Source: Paenibacillus mellifer
GTDB lineage: Bacteria; Bacillota; Bacilli; Paenibacillales; Paenibacillaceae
Length of the DNA stretch: 64,000 bases
Reading direction: 5' to 3'
Assembly (NCBI RefSeq): GCF_023195895.1
Contig: NZ_JALPRK010000021.1
Location: forward strand, 31,965-95,964
Below are positions 41,265-49,666 of the stretch, piece by piece. How positions within the stretch are numbered: position 1 is the stretch's first letter; every line of letters begins with the position of its first letter. The notes beneath the pieces were generated by a model. The model worked only from the letters and a program-made list of their open reading frames with translations, was not told the DNA's origin and did no database searches. The position numbers and the translations under genes were made by a program.

Positions 41265-41720
41265 GTGGATATGTTTTCAAAAGAACAACGTTCAAAAAAT
41301 ATGAGGGCAATACGTTCTACGGGGTCTACATTGGAAAGCAAGGTTACAAAGGAATTATGGAATAGAGGGTTCAGATTCAGAAAAAACGTTAGAAAGCTCA
41401 TGGGTAACCCTGATATCGCTATCCAAAAGTATAAAATAGTTATTTTTATTGATTCTTGTTTTTGGCATTCATGTCCAGTGCACGGAAATAAGCCTGCTTC
41501 AAATGAAGAATACTGGGGAAAAAAACTTCAGAGGAATGTCGACAGGGATAATGAAGTTAACCAATACTATTCAAAATTGGGGTGGACGGTATTGCGGATC
41601 TGGGAACACGAAGTGAAAAAAGACTTTGAGGGTACTATGGTGAAAATAACAAATTCCATCAAACAGTCTAGTCGTTCAAGTGTTGTGACTAAAGGTGGGA
41701 AAAAATTCCCTCAGTTATGA
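41265..41720 (+). CDS. vsr: Very short patch repair endonuclease
   Basis: The 151-aa protein starts DMFSKEQRSKNMRAIRSTGS, a Vsr hallmark, and has GNPDIAIQKYKIVIFIDSCF then WHSCP with the catalytic Asp and zinc ligands, and LGWTVLRIWEHEV. Vsr nicks next to T in T:G mismatches produced by deamination of 5-methylcytosine, so it limits the mutagenic cost of the nearby methyltransferase. GTG 41265 follows GGGGGATT at 8 bases; ATG 41271 is an alternative. Confidence 0.95.
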   Translation: MDMFSKEQRSKNMRAIRSTGSTLESKVTKELWNRGFRFRKNVRKLMGNPDIAIQKYKIVIFIDSCFWHSCPVHGNKPASNEEYWGKKLQRNVDRDNEVNQYYSKLGWTVLRIWEHEVKKDFEGTMVKITNSIKQSSRSSVVTKGGKKFPQL

Positions 41721-41844
41721 AAGCGTATAAGACTAAAATCGATAGTTCCTTTAGGCAGGTGAAAGTCGCTGTTAAACCCAAGGTACCTGTCTTTTTCAAA
41801 GAGGAGAGTACTATTACAACACACAACAATATACTTATAATGCT

Positions 41845-41880
41845 ACCCTTCAGAACAAATAAGTCTGAAGGGTTTAGCGT
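41845..41880 (+). terminator. Terminator downstream of vsr
   Basis: ACCCTTCAGA (41845-41854) and TCTGAAGGGT (41864-41873) form a perfect 10-bp stem, followed by TTTAGCGTTTTT. Confidence 0.65.
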
Positions 41881-42008
41881 TTTTAGACCCGAATATAGAC
41901 GGGAATTTGACTAAAGCAACGCAGTATAGGGAAGGGAAAACGCTCGATTTGTCGAAATAGTACTTTAAGTTTAAGTCTAAATATTCACAATGGGTAGATG
42001 CGAATCGG

Positions 42009-42134
42009 GTGAAAAAATACACAGACGAGGAAATAAGAAGCATATCCAAAATAACTTGCAAGACTGTAGCTGATTACCTTGGCATCGCACCCATGGCTGT
42101 AAGCATAGGCATGAGAAACGACCGCCTGCAGTAG
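42009..42134 (+). pseudogene. Fragment of a small excisionase-like HTH protein
   Basis: A 41-codon frame includes TCKTVADYLGIAPMAVSIGM, which resembles the helix-turn-helix of excisionase or MerR-like small proteins. The frame has no ATG or RBS and is closed just upstream by TAG at 41958, so it looks like a remnant. Otherwise 41,721-42,221 contains no gene. Confidence 0.35.
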
Positions 42135-42221
42135 GGTTTGCAATTCATAATGAGGATCGTTACTCCGATAGACCTGAAATGTGTTTATGAAAAGTCCTTT
42201 GAAATTGAGAAGGAGGTCGTC

Positions 42222-43649
42222 ATGATGGCCGAGGAACAACCTCAAATCCTGTCTCGCGAGCAGCTTTATTTCGAGGTGTGGGAGATGTCGCTTGCTGGCG
42301 TGGCCAGGAAGTACAGTGTATCGTACGGCTTAATATATAAGCTTTGCAAAGAGGTTAATGTCCCCATACCCCCTTCAGGATATTGGACGAAGCTAAATTT
42401 CGGAAAGTCGGTATCGAAAACACCTCTTCCAGACTCCTCTATAAATGAAGTTGCTATTCCTCGTGCGAAAGCGCAACGGATAAAAGAGCAGAAACTTGAT
42501 AAGGGTATGACAAGCATTTCGGGTGCAAAATTTGAGGCCGCGCAACAGAATGAAGAAGCGATAGACAATACTGATGTCGGTCTTGATGATGTCTTAAAAG
42601 CAGGATTGGATACTGGCGCATTGCCACTATCGAAATTAAGTAAAACTGAAAAATATATCGACAATCGAAAATATTTTGAAGCTGTTCGCAATCGTTTTTT
42701 AAATAAGTTGGCATTTCTCGTCGAGATTGAAAGGAACAAGGTTTTTGATATAGCGAACCGGATACAGATTCCGCATGAAAAGGCCAAGCTGCACCCCAAA
42801 ATTGCTGCACATAAGAATGATGTCTGTGAATGGAACAAGAACGAAAAAAAAGAAATTGGCGCTCAAAGAAGCCTTCAGAACTACAGTTCGTATAAGTCCA
42901 GTCCTCCATTTCTAGCAGGCGTGATTTCGAAAGAGGCACTTCCGCGTGTATACCGAATCCTTGGGGTACTTATTCATGCTATAGAACAGTTGGGAGGCTC
43001 AGTGACGGATTCTCTCACATTTATTGTTCGGAATGAGTCGGTATCCCTAGAGATATATGAAATGCAGGATAAAGTCGATCATGTTATAACAAAGTCAGAA
43101 GAAAATCAGCTCCGTAAATATGAGGAAGATAAAAAACGGTACTCCTGGGCTTCGAAACCGAATTTACGCAAATATGATTATGTGTTTAATGGGCAGCTGT
43201 GCATCAATATAAATCATACTCAAAATAAAAGATTTCGTGATACCAAATCTTCCATTGTGGAAGACCAATTAGGAATTCTTCTGATCGAGATGTATGAAAC
43301 ATCTGAAAATATTCGAATAGAGCGAGAAGCGCGCGAAGAAGAGCGTCGTAAACGCGAAGAAGCAGAGAGATTGAGAGAAGAACGCCGAGAACGTTATATG
43401 ATTGAGGTCGAGCGCACAGTTGCGTTAACAAATTTGGCTCAGGATTACGCGATGGCGTGTAAGATCAGGGCATATGTTTCAGCTTTGGAATCGTCCCGTA
43501 CTTTGACAGGGGAAAATATACATTGGATCGATTGGGCAAAGAGGAAAGCCGACTGGTATGATCCGATAATAGCTAGAGAAGATGATTTTCTTGGAAAACG
43601 CCAACACGAGAAAGGAAAAGACTTGAAAACTGAACATTCGTGGTGGTAA
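42222..43649 (+). CDS. HTH-containing protein with coiled-coil C-terminus, function unknown
   Basis: This is a 475-aa product from ATG 42222 after AAGGAGG. Residues about 10-65 (LSREQLYFEVWEMSLAGVAR, KYSVS, IPPSGYWTKLNFGK) match a widespread but uncharacterised HTH domain type with the PPxGYW motif, often found on mobile elements. The middle is lysine-rich, and about 385-430 is a charged coiled coil (REAREEERRKREEAERL). It may bind DNA, possibly the adjacent tandem array, but that is speculation from position. Confidence 0.7.
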   Translation: MMAEEQPQILSREQLYFEVWEMSLAGVARKYSVSYGLIYKLCKEVNVPIPPSGYWTKLNFGKSVSKTPLPDSSINEVAIPRAKAQRIKEQKLDKGMTSISGAKFEAAQQNEEAIDNTDVGLDDVLKAGLDTGALPLSKLSKTEKYIDNRKYFEAVRNRFLNKLAFLVEIERNKVFDIANRIQIPHEKAKLHPKIAAHKNDVCEWNKNEKKEIGAQRSLQNYSSYKSSPPFLAGVISKEALPRVYRILGVLIHAIEQLGGSVTDSLTFIVRNESVSLEIYEMQDKVDHVITKSEENQLRKYEEDKKRYSWASKPNLRKYDYVFNGQLCININHTQNKRFRDTKSSIVEDQLGILLIEMYETSENIRIEREAREEERRKREEAERLREERRERYMIEVERTVALTNLAQDYAMACKIRAYVSALESSRTLTGENIHWIDWAKRKADWYDPIIAREDDFLGKRQHEKGKDLKTEHSWW

Positions 43650-43698
43650 TAGCTTTTCAGGAATTCTCAAAAACATTGTTTTCTCTGAACATTTCACC

Positions 43699-43797
43699 AA
43701 GGTCACCTCAAGGTCACCTCAAGGTCACCTCAAGGTCACCTCAAGGTCACCTCAAGGTCACTTCAAGGTCACCCTAAGGTCACCCAAAGGTCACCTC
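43699..43797 (+). repeat. Nine tandem 11-bp repeats (AAGGTCACCTC)
   Basis: Nine contiguous units fill 99 bp. Units 1-5 and 9 are exact; units 6, 7 and 8 vary in their last bases. Each unit has GGTCAC, and eight contain GGTCACC. The 11-bp period places each unit roughly on the same helix face. The array starts 50 bp after the HTH gene. Confidence 0.95.
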
Positions 43798-43885
43798 AAA
43801 GACCTAGACCAATTTATAGGATTTTGGTAACCGGTGGGTGAGTATATGGACGATCAAAAAGCACTATATTATTCTATAGTGATTT

Positions 43886-43937
43886 AAGAGAAGCGAATTC
43901 CACTTCCAAAGGGAAGAGGAATCGCTCTTTTTTTTTT
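43886..43937 (+). terminator. Terminator after the tandem array
   Basis: AAGAGAAGCGAATTCC (43886-43901) pairs with GGAATCGCTCTT (43918-43929) with small bulges, followed by ten T residues. Confidence 0.7.
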
Positions 43938-43954
43938 GATGGATAAAAAAATAA

Positions 43955-44320
43955 CTATTCAAGTTTAGAAGAGACATCAATTGATTTGAAAATCTCCCTT
44001 GTTATCTTATGGATCATCTTCACGTCTTCGCTTTTTTTCTCGATTAGAAATTGGTAGTGGACTTCAAGGATAGTTCTGGTCTCAAATTCCTGGGAGTCTG
44101 GGTTGATTTCTCGAAAATCAAAAAGATCCCCTGGCTTTATGTTAAGAGCGTCCATGATTTTTTCCAATGAATCAATGGATAGATTTCTTTTTCCAAGTTC
44201 AACTTCGGTCAGATATGAAGTTTGCTGTCCCGTTATTTGACTTAATTGAAGTAAGGTCAGATTTTTTTTATTACGTATGCTACGTATTTTTTCGCCGATC
44301 AGTTTTTTTAAATCAGACAT
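43955..44320 (-). CDS. XRE-family transcriptional regulator
   Basis: The 121-aa protein has an N-terminal HTH (IGEKIRSIRNKKNLTLLQLS, then QTSYLTEVELGKRNLS) and a short helical C-terminus. It is divergent from a set of small unknown genes, with a palindrome in the intergenic region, so it probably controls itself and that set. Confidence 0.82.
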   Translation of the reverse strand: MSDLKKLIGEKIRSIRNKKNLTLLQLSQITGQQTSYLTEVELGKRNLSIDSLEKIMDALNIKPGDLFDFREINPDSQEFETRTILEVHYQFLIEKKSEDVKMIHKITREIFKSIDVSSKLE

Positions 44321-44405
44321 CGATTATAGCCCCCCTGCTTATCCTAAGGGTAAGTGTTTTAATCTAAAAAATATATAACGATATAAGTGATAAATATTGT
44401 TAATG

Positions 44406-44419
44406 TCACTTAAAAGTGA
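44406..44419. promoter_or_regulatory. Candidate operator between divergent genes
   Basis: TCACTT-AA-AAGTGA is a dyad with 6-bp arms, 35 bp before the right-hand gene. A further AAGTGAT word occurs near 44,386. The region is very AT-rich, as expected for promoters facing both ways. Confidence 0.5.
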
Positions 44420-44453
44420 TATTATTCTGTTAATATAACCAGGGGGGAGTAAA

Positions 44454-44864
44454 ATGATTCCAAAAGTCAGATCAGTGGAAACACTGATTCTAACGAATCA
44501 ATCGTCTGTACAATTTGCAGTTCGATTTCGGAAAATTATATTTCACAAAGACGCTCAATTCTTGATCATTCAGCGGGAAGAAGAACAACACGTGATAAAA
44601 ATTAAAAGTTGTAACGGCAGAGTAAAACTAATTGTACCAACTAAGGAAGAGTACGCTGAATTAATTGGTTTTCTACCCGAAGGATATGCAGAGACTTTGT
44701 CGGACCCTAACTTTGCAGAAGAATTCTGGGTTGTGGGGATAAGCTTCAACAAAGCAGAAAATAATGACGAATATTCTTCTGAATTTAGGATTTCAGACCA
44801 GAAGCCAATTGATATTCTTCCTTATATTATCCAGACGGGGGCTGAACATGTGTTCTTTTCATAA
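44454..44864 (+). CDS. Hypothetical protein
   Basis: The 136-aa protein starts at ATG 44454 after GGGGGGAG. Predicted beta-strands dominate the first half (VQFAVRFRKIIFHKDAQFLI). No catalytic motif was recognised. It overlaps the next gene by 17 bases, indicating coupled translation. Function unknown. Confidence 0.6.
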   Translation: MIPKVRSVETLILTNQSSVQFAVRFRKIIFHKDAQFLIIQREEEQHVIKIKSCNGRVKLIVPTKEEYAELIGFLPEGYAETLSDPNFAEEFWVVGISFNKAENNDEYSSEFRISDQKPIDILPYIIQTGAEHVFFS

Positions 44865-45357
44865 TGATGCTTTGAATTTTATAACTAATGGCAGGGTTAC
44901 TGTAAGGGGGCTTTCGCAATTAGGGCTTATCCCTAAAGGGCAGTGTGTGATTCCTAACCAGTTTTACGAGGGAGGCTGGGGGAGATGGCTTCCTATGCCG
45001 AATATTACGTTATTACCCTACTTTAGTGTTTCTGTAGCAAGCGGATTTAACTGGGCAGAAACAGTCGGCTTTATGGAGAAAAGGGTCAAACCGAACACGT
45101 TTATTGACCTAGGTAATAATGGGGTAGATAAAAGGAATCATGAGGATGATGAGGTTCAGTCTTTATACGAGAGGGAGACTGAAATTGAGCAAAAATTACA
45201 GATCAATGGACTTCTGTATCCGAAATCGATAGTTGACGTTATTGATCTATATGTGGCTTTGGGATTGGCGTTCAAAACCGAGGATCAGCAGGGAAAGTGG
45301 TGTCTAGATATGATTATACGTCCACTTTGTAAAATTGATGAGGTGCTAATCAATTAG
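44848..45357 (+). CDS. Hypothetical protein
   Basis: This 169-aa protein starts at ATG 44848 after ACGGGGGC, inside the end of the preceding gene; the longer frame from 44764 lacks an RBS. The N-terminal half (VTVRGLSQLGLIPKGQCVI, GGWGRWLPMPNITLLPYFSV) is hydrophobic but not a clear membrane protein. The C-terminal part is acidic and helical. No domain was recognised. Confidence 0.55.
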   Translation: MCSFHNDALNFITNGRVTVRGLSQLGLIPKGQCVIPNQFYEGGWGRWLPMPNITLLPYFSVSVASGFNWAETVGFMEKRVKPNTFIDLGNNGVDKRNHEDDEVQSLYERETEIEQKLQINGLLYPKSIVDVIDLYVALGLAFKTEDQQGKWCLDMIIRPLCKIDEVLIN

Positions 45358-45371
45358 CACAAGATGAAATG

Positions 45372-45403
45372 ATGGACTGTCTTCCTGCGTGAGGGCGGTC
45401 CAT
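45372..45403 (+). terminator. Weak hairpin between cargo genes
   Basis: ATGGACTG (45372-45379) and CGGTCCAT (45396-45403) pair at 7 of 8 positions, followed by TTTCTAT. It may be a weak terminator. Confidence 0.35.
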
Positions 45404-45445
45404 TTCTATATCTGAAGTATTTCCAATGCCTGGAGGAGTGATAAA

Positions 45446-45838
45446 ATGACATTATTGAATGACACAGAAAAAGTGCAATTGTTGATCGGTTTGTTTGACA
45501 ACCATATGGCAAAACTTCCGAACGAGAGCTCATTTAGAAACTACATCGAATTAATTCAAAGCTTCTTAAAAACCGGTGATTTAATTCTTCAGAAAGCGGC
45601 AATTTCTAATAGTATTCTGTTTTTTGAAAACTTAGAACAATGTAATCCCGAAATTGACTCTATAATTAGCTGTTTTGAAAGGTACTTGGAAGAGCTGAAA
45701 GCCGAACTGCAAGGGGATCTGCAAAATGAATTCTTGAAAGGGAAAATCAAAGGAATTAAGCATGCATTAGTGATCGCTAGAATGATGAGACATGGCCGTG
45801 GGTACCAAGGTGAAGGAGTAAATATAATAATTGATTGA
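45446..45838 (+). CDS. Hypothetical helical protein
   Basis: The 130-aa, mostly helical, acidic protein starts at ATG 45446 after CTGGAGGAGTG. It contains EKVQLLIGLFDNHMAKL and a C-terminal GKIKGIKHALVIARMMRHG. No known family recognised. It overlaps or touches the following small gene. Confidence 0.5.
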   Translation: MTLLNDTEKVQLLIGLFDNHMAKLPNESSFRNYIELIQSFLKTGDLILQKAAISNSILFFENLEQCNPEIDSIISCFERYLEELKAELQGDLQNEFLKGKIKGIKHALVIARMMRHGRGYQGEGVNIIID

Positions 45839-45861
45839 TGCTGGAGGGGGAAGATGATCAG

Positions 45862-46044
45862 ATGAAAATAACTCATACCCAAGCAATTGGTTATTTAATT
45901 GCAGCAGTCGAAAAAGTTCAATTCCCGGAGGCAATGGATGCTGCATACGTCGTCCTAACATTTGAAGAGCTACTTAACGAACTAAGCAGCGAAGAAGCTG
46001 AAAAGATCTATAGGGAAGTGTGGCTAACGCATAATCAGGAATAA
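45862..46044 (+). CDS. Small hypothetical protein
   Basis: This is a 60-aa helical protein if started at ATG 45862 after GGAGGGGG; ATG 45838 is in frame and would add eight residues. It contains THTQAIGYLIAAVEKVQF and an acidic ELSSEEAEKIYREVW end. Function unknown. Confidence 0.45.
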   Translation: MKITHTQAIGYLIAAVEKVQFPEAMDAAYVVLTFEELLNELSSEEAEKIYREVWLTHNQE

Positions 46045-46060
46045 TTAAGGGGTCCTAATT

Positions 46061-46260
46061 ATGGGAAGGATGACTAGCCAGCGAACGGTGTATAAACATT
46101 ATGCTTAAAGGTCATTGCTGAACTGCAACAATTGGGTTATTTTAACGGTAGGGCAAAGGAAGTTTTTCTTCGTCACTACAAATACATGAAACGAATCGTC
46201 GAGCTAGAACCTAGGAGGTTCTGCTTTGATCCCTGTATTCAGAGGGAGGAAAGTGATTTA
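46061..46260 (+). pseudogene. Possible frameshifted small gene before the recombinases
   Basis: ATG 46061 after AAGGGG gives MGRMTSQRTVYKHYA and then a stop at 46106. One frame back, the text continues as LKVIAELQQLGYFNGRAKEV and FLRHYKYMKRIVELEP. The join suggests one broken coding unit, although the second frame alone may be chance. Confidence 0.35.
46206..46222. promoter_or_regulatory. Palindrome ahead of the recombinase operon
   Basis: AGAACCT-AGG-AGGTTCT is a perfect 7-bp-arm palindrome 40 bp before the first recombinase start. It could be an operator or a leader hairpin that limits expression. Confidence 0.45.
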
Positions 46261-46261
46261 T

Positions 46262-47587
46262 ATGATGAAAAATATCCAAGTATCAGACCATTTGATGTTT
46301 GCTCCGTATCAATACAATTGGATAGAAGAAGACGGAACAAAACATGAATGGTCCTTAATTTCAATACGACTAAATAGAACAATGATTCGATTGACCGATT
46401 ATCATAAGTATGTTGGTGCGGTTAATGGGTCTAAATACGCTTATTATATTGATAACGATTCTGTCAGAAGAGTATGCAATTTTCTTACATATGCTCTTTT
46501 TAAACATTATGGCAGATATAAAGCAAAAAGGATTATAGATATACCGTTTCAATCTGCTGTGGACTATTTGAATGAATATTCTAAGACGAAAAATTCCATG
46601 GGGGATTACCCAAGTAGACAATCTGTTGAAAAAGAGAGATATGCTATTTGTCATTTCATGAAGAATCTAAAAGAAAAAAGATCTGAATATGATGAGCATT
46701 ATTATGTTAAGAAGGTTTTAGTAGAATCAACTAGTGCAAATAAATTGGTAGGTAAAAAGAGAAGCAGAGCTGTTTGGGAATATGAGATACCGGCTACATA
46801 TTTAGGGAATTCGAGTAAAGGTTTAGTAAGGGATATTCCACAGAAAGGGATACCTATCCTTCTAAGAGCAGTAAAACGAGAAGAGCCAGAGTTGGTATTA
46901 GCCGTTTTGCTTCAGCTTTGTGCAGGCATTAGAGAAGGTGAAATAGTAAATATTCGTAGAGCGAATAGTATTTACCCTAATGGAATCCGCTATGTAAAAG
47001 AAAATGGAAAATTCACAAGTTTTGAAATCGATTTAACTAAGGAATACGTATTAAGAAGTGACGGAAAGAAAACTGGTAAAATTAAAATTAAACGCAAACA
47101 AACTGTCTATCCAATTTTCCTTGAAGTAATACAGGAAGCATATGAAGAGCACTTGAAAATGATAAATGAAAAATACTTAGAGCCAGAAGCTCCGTTGTTT
47201 GTTAATAGTAGCGTAAATGCAAAAAATGGGAAAAGAATGGCTATTTCTAAACAGTCATACTGTAAAAAGATTGTTAATATTATGCGAGAAAATGTTCTTC
47301 CTGAATTACTTAGATCCGACGATATTGAGCTAAAAGTGTTTGGTATGATACTTAATGAGAGCAATTGGGGGTTACATGCATTTAGGCATTGGTTTACAGT
47401 ACAGCTTGTATTGAACGGTGAAGATATAAACGGAATTGCTTTCTGGCGTGGTGATTCTTCTCTTGAAACGGCATTTGCATATTTACAAAATAAAGGGGAA
47501 ATAATGCGTCTTTACGAAAAAGCAAGTGAAGAGGTTGGAAATGATATTATAAACGCTATTAATAAGGAAGACTTTTATGGATTATAA
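46262..47587 (+). CDS. Tyrosine recombinase (TnpA-like)
   Basis: The 441-aa phage-integrase-family protein has an N-terminal SAM-like DNA-binding part and a catalytic domain with box I LCAGIREGEIVNIRR (Arg), box II LHAFRHWFTVQLV (H-x-x-R-H), a W near FWRGDSSLETAF, and the nucleophile in AYLQNKG. ATG 46262 follows GGGAGGAAAG; the TTG 46226 frame start lies before that RBS. The stop overlaps the next gene by 11 bases, as in Tn554-type tnpA-tnpB operons. It should cut and join the 6-bp cores at the element ends. Confidence 0.88.
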   Translation: MMKNIQVSDHLMFAPYQYNWIEEDGTKHEWSLISIRLNRTMIRLTDYHKYVGAVNGSKYAYYIDNDSVRRVCNFLTYALFKHYGRYKAKRIIDIPFQSAVDYLNEYSKTKNSMGDYPSRQSVEKERYAICHFMKNLKEKRSEYDEHYYVKKVLVESTSANKLVGKKRSRAVWEYEIPATYLGNSSKGLVRDIPQKGIPILLRAVKREEPELVLAVLLQLCAGIREGEIVNIRRANSIYPNGIRYVKENGKFTSFEIDLTKEYVLRSDGKKTGKIKIKRKQTVYPIFLEVIQEAYEEHLKMINEKYLEPEAPLFVNSSVNAKNGKRMAISKQSYCKKIVNIMRENVLPELLRSDDIELKVFGMILNESNWGLHAFRHWFTVQLVLNGEDINGIAFWRGDSSLETAFAYLQNKGEIMRLYEKASEEVGNDIINAINKEDFYGL

Positions 47588-49661
47588 AATGATTGATGAA
47601 ACTGAATGTATTTCAATAAATATGTCATCGGAACATTTTGATATTTCTGCAGAAACATTGAAGCGTAATATGAAGGCAATGGGAATCAGTATTATCAAGT
47701 ATCAGAATGTGACTTATATGTCTAAAGTGGAGTTTGAAGAAGCCGACAGATTAGATAAATCAATGATTGGCTTAAAGGATGTTATAGCAGAATGTATCAG
47801 CGAAAATGAAGACATTACGGTTGATTTTACAAGTAGAGAGAGCCACGCGAAATACAGTGAACTTCATTCGTTTTTTACAGGGTTGAATTATTTCGGGATT
47901 AAAGTAAGACACAGACTAATATCAAAACCATATAATCCAATAGTAGTTTATATAAATATGGACGATAAAGAACAATTCAAAAGCAAAATAGTTTTAAAAC
48001 TAAAATTATATAATAAAACAAAAGATGAGAAATTGAGAATTCTTCTAGAAGATGATTTCTTTAGTAGTAATCATAAAACTAAGACAGCGTTGATCAAACT
48101 TGCGAAGAATAGCCCGTCCGATATGGGGAACGGCATTAATGAACTAGCCAATTTTTTAAGATTAACCTGTAAAAAAGAATTAAGTCTATTTAATGATGAT
48201 GAAATCACTACATATATGGAGTTTGCAGCAGATAATATTACAAAGAATGCCAATATACTATTCTCAAATCTTATTTTTAATATTAGCCAAACGGAATCGT
48301 GTTCATTCTCCATCATTAACCAGTTCGATGGACATGTAGGTGCAATTAAAAGAGATAATAGTGCTTATGATGATGCTGTATATTTAAAATTAGCATACAT
48401 GGTTTTTAACGAAGGATATTGGAAAGAAAAGGACATGTTGATTAAAGCAGCAGATAGTAAACCTCTAGCAACAACGTGGTTATATCATGCAATGCATTAT
48501 GCTTGCGCTTGGCGTTCGGCGGATATTGTAAATAACATTCCTCATATAACATTAAGTGTTGAGCCGAAAGAAATAATTAGAATGGTCAAAGAGCATGATT
48601 ATAGTGAAGCATCTTGGATTCCATATGTTAATGAGTTAGTAGTAAGGGTTGGGTTTGAAAGTAAAAAACCACGAAAATCAAAAAGGCATCAGAACTCACC
48701 TAATTTAAAGATGTATATCCCTGAAGGCTTAAGATCGACAATTGGCATGCTTCTAGCATTATGCGAAGCTCATTCGATATTGGAGGGAAAAGGGAGCCCC
48801 ATATGCCGGCACCCTAATAATGTCAAGTATGCCGTTGAATTGTTTGGAATAGATTATACTAGTATATTTGCCGGAAGATTAATATCAAATAGAAAAGCTA
48901 ATAAGGCATATATGGAAAGAATCATGGAAAGCGGTGACAAAAATAATAACAATGGTTATTTGCTAGCTTCCTATGCCAGAAGCCATAAGGGAGGCTTAGG
49001 GTCATTACCAGAAGTAACATCTAAATATCTCAAAGCAAAGATGGACGGGTATTCTGTTGACGATATTACGAGAATTCTTTTTGAACGAGGTGTTTGTAGT
49101 TTTGTCCCTTATTTACTTTGCAGTGCTTTGTATAATAATGAATTTGAAAAAAAGCATATAGACAAACAAACAGAAACCATAAAAGAGCTTGGGATGATAC
49201 CACATGAAATAGAGTTGCTTCTGCAAACAGACGAAAAAGTCGAATTAAAAGCAAAACAGACAATATCGGAAATAATTATGTACATAAATGATGAAAATGC
49301 AACAGAGATTGTGGGAAATGCTTTGAAGGAAATTGCTGATGGTAGATGCGTAGGGAAGAATGAAGATGTATATTGCATTAGAAAGGCATTTGGAGAAGAG
49401 TGTAACATGCCTAATAGGGAACATTGCATAGGTTGTGGTTCGGAAATGTATTTAAAAACATTCCTGAGCGATCTTCATAATGAAATAAAAGTGGATAGAA
49501 TAAAATTTGAAAATGCAAAAACAAAAGCGGGAAGAATAAAATGGAAGGCGATTTTGGAAAACAAGTTGTATCCTGCTGCCTATGAAGTTTTAACGTCAAT
49601 GAAGTATATCTATAAACAGGATATAACAGAATATCAAAAACTTTTCTTGGGAGAGGATTAA
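47577..49661 (+). CDS. Large recombinase-operon protein, possible degenerate tyrosine recombinase
   Basis: The 694-aa protein lies between two tyrosine recombinase genes, overlapping the first and ending six bases before the second. CAWRSADIVNNIPH near residue 310 resembles a box I arginine, and NGYLLASYARSHKGGLGSLP near 460 occupies the place of box II, but no clear H-x-x-R or catalytic Tyr follows. The C-terminal part has a Cys cluster (CVGKNEDVYCIRKAF, ECNMPNREHCIGCG) suggesting a zinc site. Tn554 TnpB-like or RIT-type partner proteins are the closest known idea; I cannot assign a family with certainty. Confidence 0.65.
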   Translation: MDYKMIDETECISINMSSEHFDISAETLKRNMKAMGISIIKYQNVTYMSKVEFEEADRLDKSMIGLKDVIAECISENEDITVDFTSRESHAKYSELHSFFTGLNYFGIKVRHRLISKPYNPIVVYINMDDKEQFKSKIVLKLKLYNKTKDEKLRILLEDDFFSSNHKTKTALIKLAKNSPSDMGNGINELANFLRLTCKKELSLFNDDEITTYMEFAADNITKNANILFSNLIFNISQTESCSFSIINQFDGHVGAIKRDNSAYDDAVYLKLAYMVFNEGYWKEKDMLIKAADSKPLATTWLYHAMHYACAWRSADIVNNIPHITLSVEPKEIIRMVKEHDYSEASWIPYVNELVVRVGFESKKPRKSKRHQNSPNLKMYIPEGLRSTIGMLLALCEAHSILEGKGSPICRHPNNVKYAVELFGIDYTSIFAGRLISNRKANKAYMERIMESGDKNNNNGYLLASYARSHKGGLGSLPEVTSKYLKAKMDGYSVDDITRILFERGVCSFVPYLLCSALYNNEFEKKHIDKQTETIKELGMIPHEIELLLQTDEKVELKAKQTISEIIMYINDENATEIVGNALKEIADGRCVGKNEDVYCIRKAFGEECNMPNREHCIGCGSEMYLKTFLSDLHNEIKVDRIKFENAKTKAGRIKWKAILENKLYPAAYEVLTSMKYIYKQDITEYQKLFLGED

Positions 49662-49666
49662 AGGCG

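Noticed and set aside
41717..41914. 65-codon frame overlapping the vsr stop
   Set aside because: The vsr terminator hairpin lies within it and the sequence has no domain-like character.
43699..43797. CRISPR array from the repeated AAGGTCACCTC units
   Set aside because: The units are only 11 bp and have no spacers, and no cas genes are present.
46132..46347. 71-codon frame as an independent gene
   Set aside because: Its second half is a shadow of the recombinase start region; only the first half looks coding and is reported as a broken small gene.
47577..49661. Calling the 694-aa protein an active tyrosine recombinase
   Set aside because: Only a box-I-like Arg is visible; H-x-x-R and the nucleophile Tyr cannot be identified.
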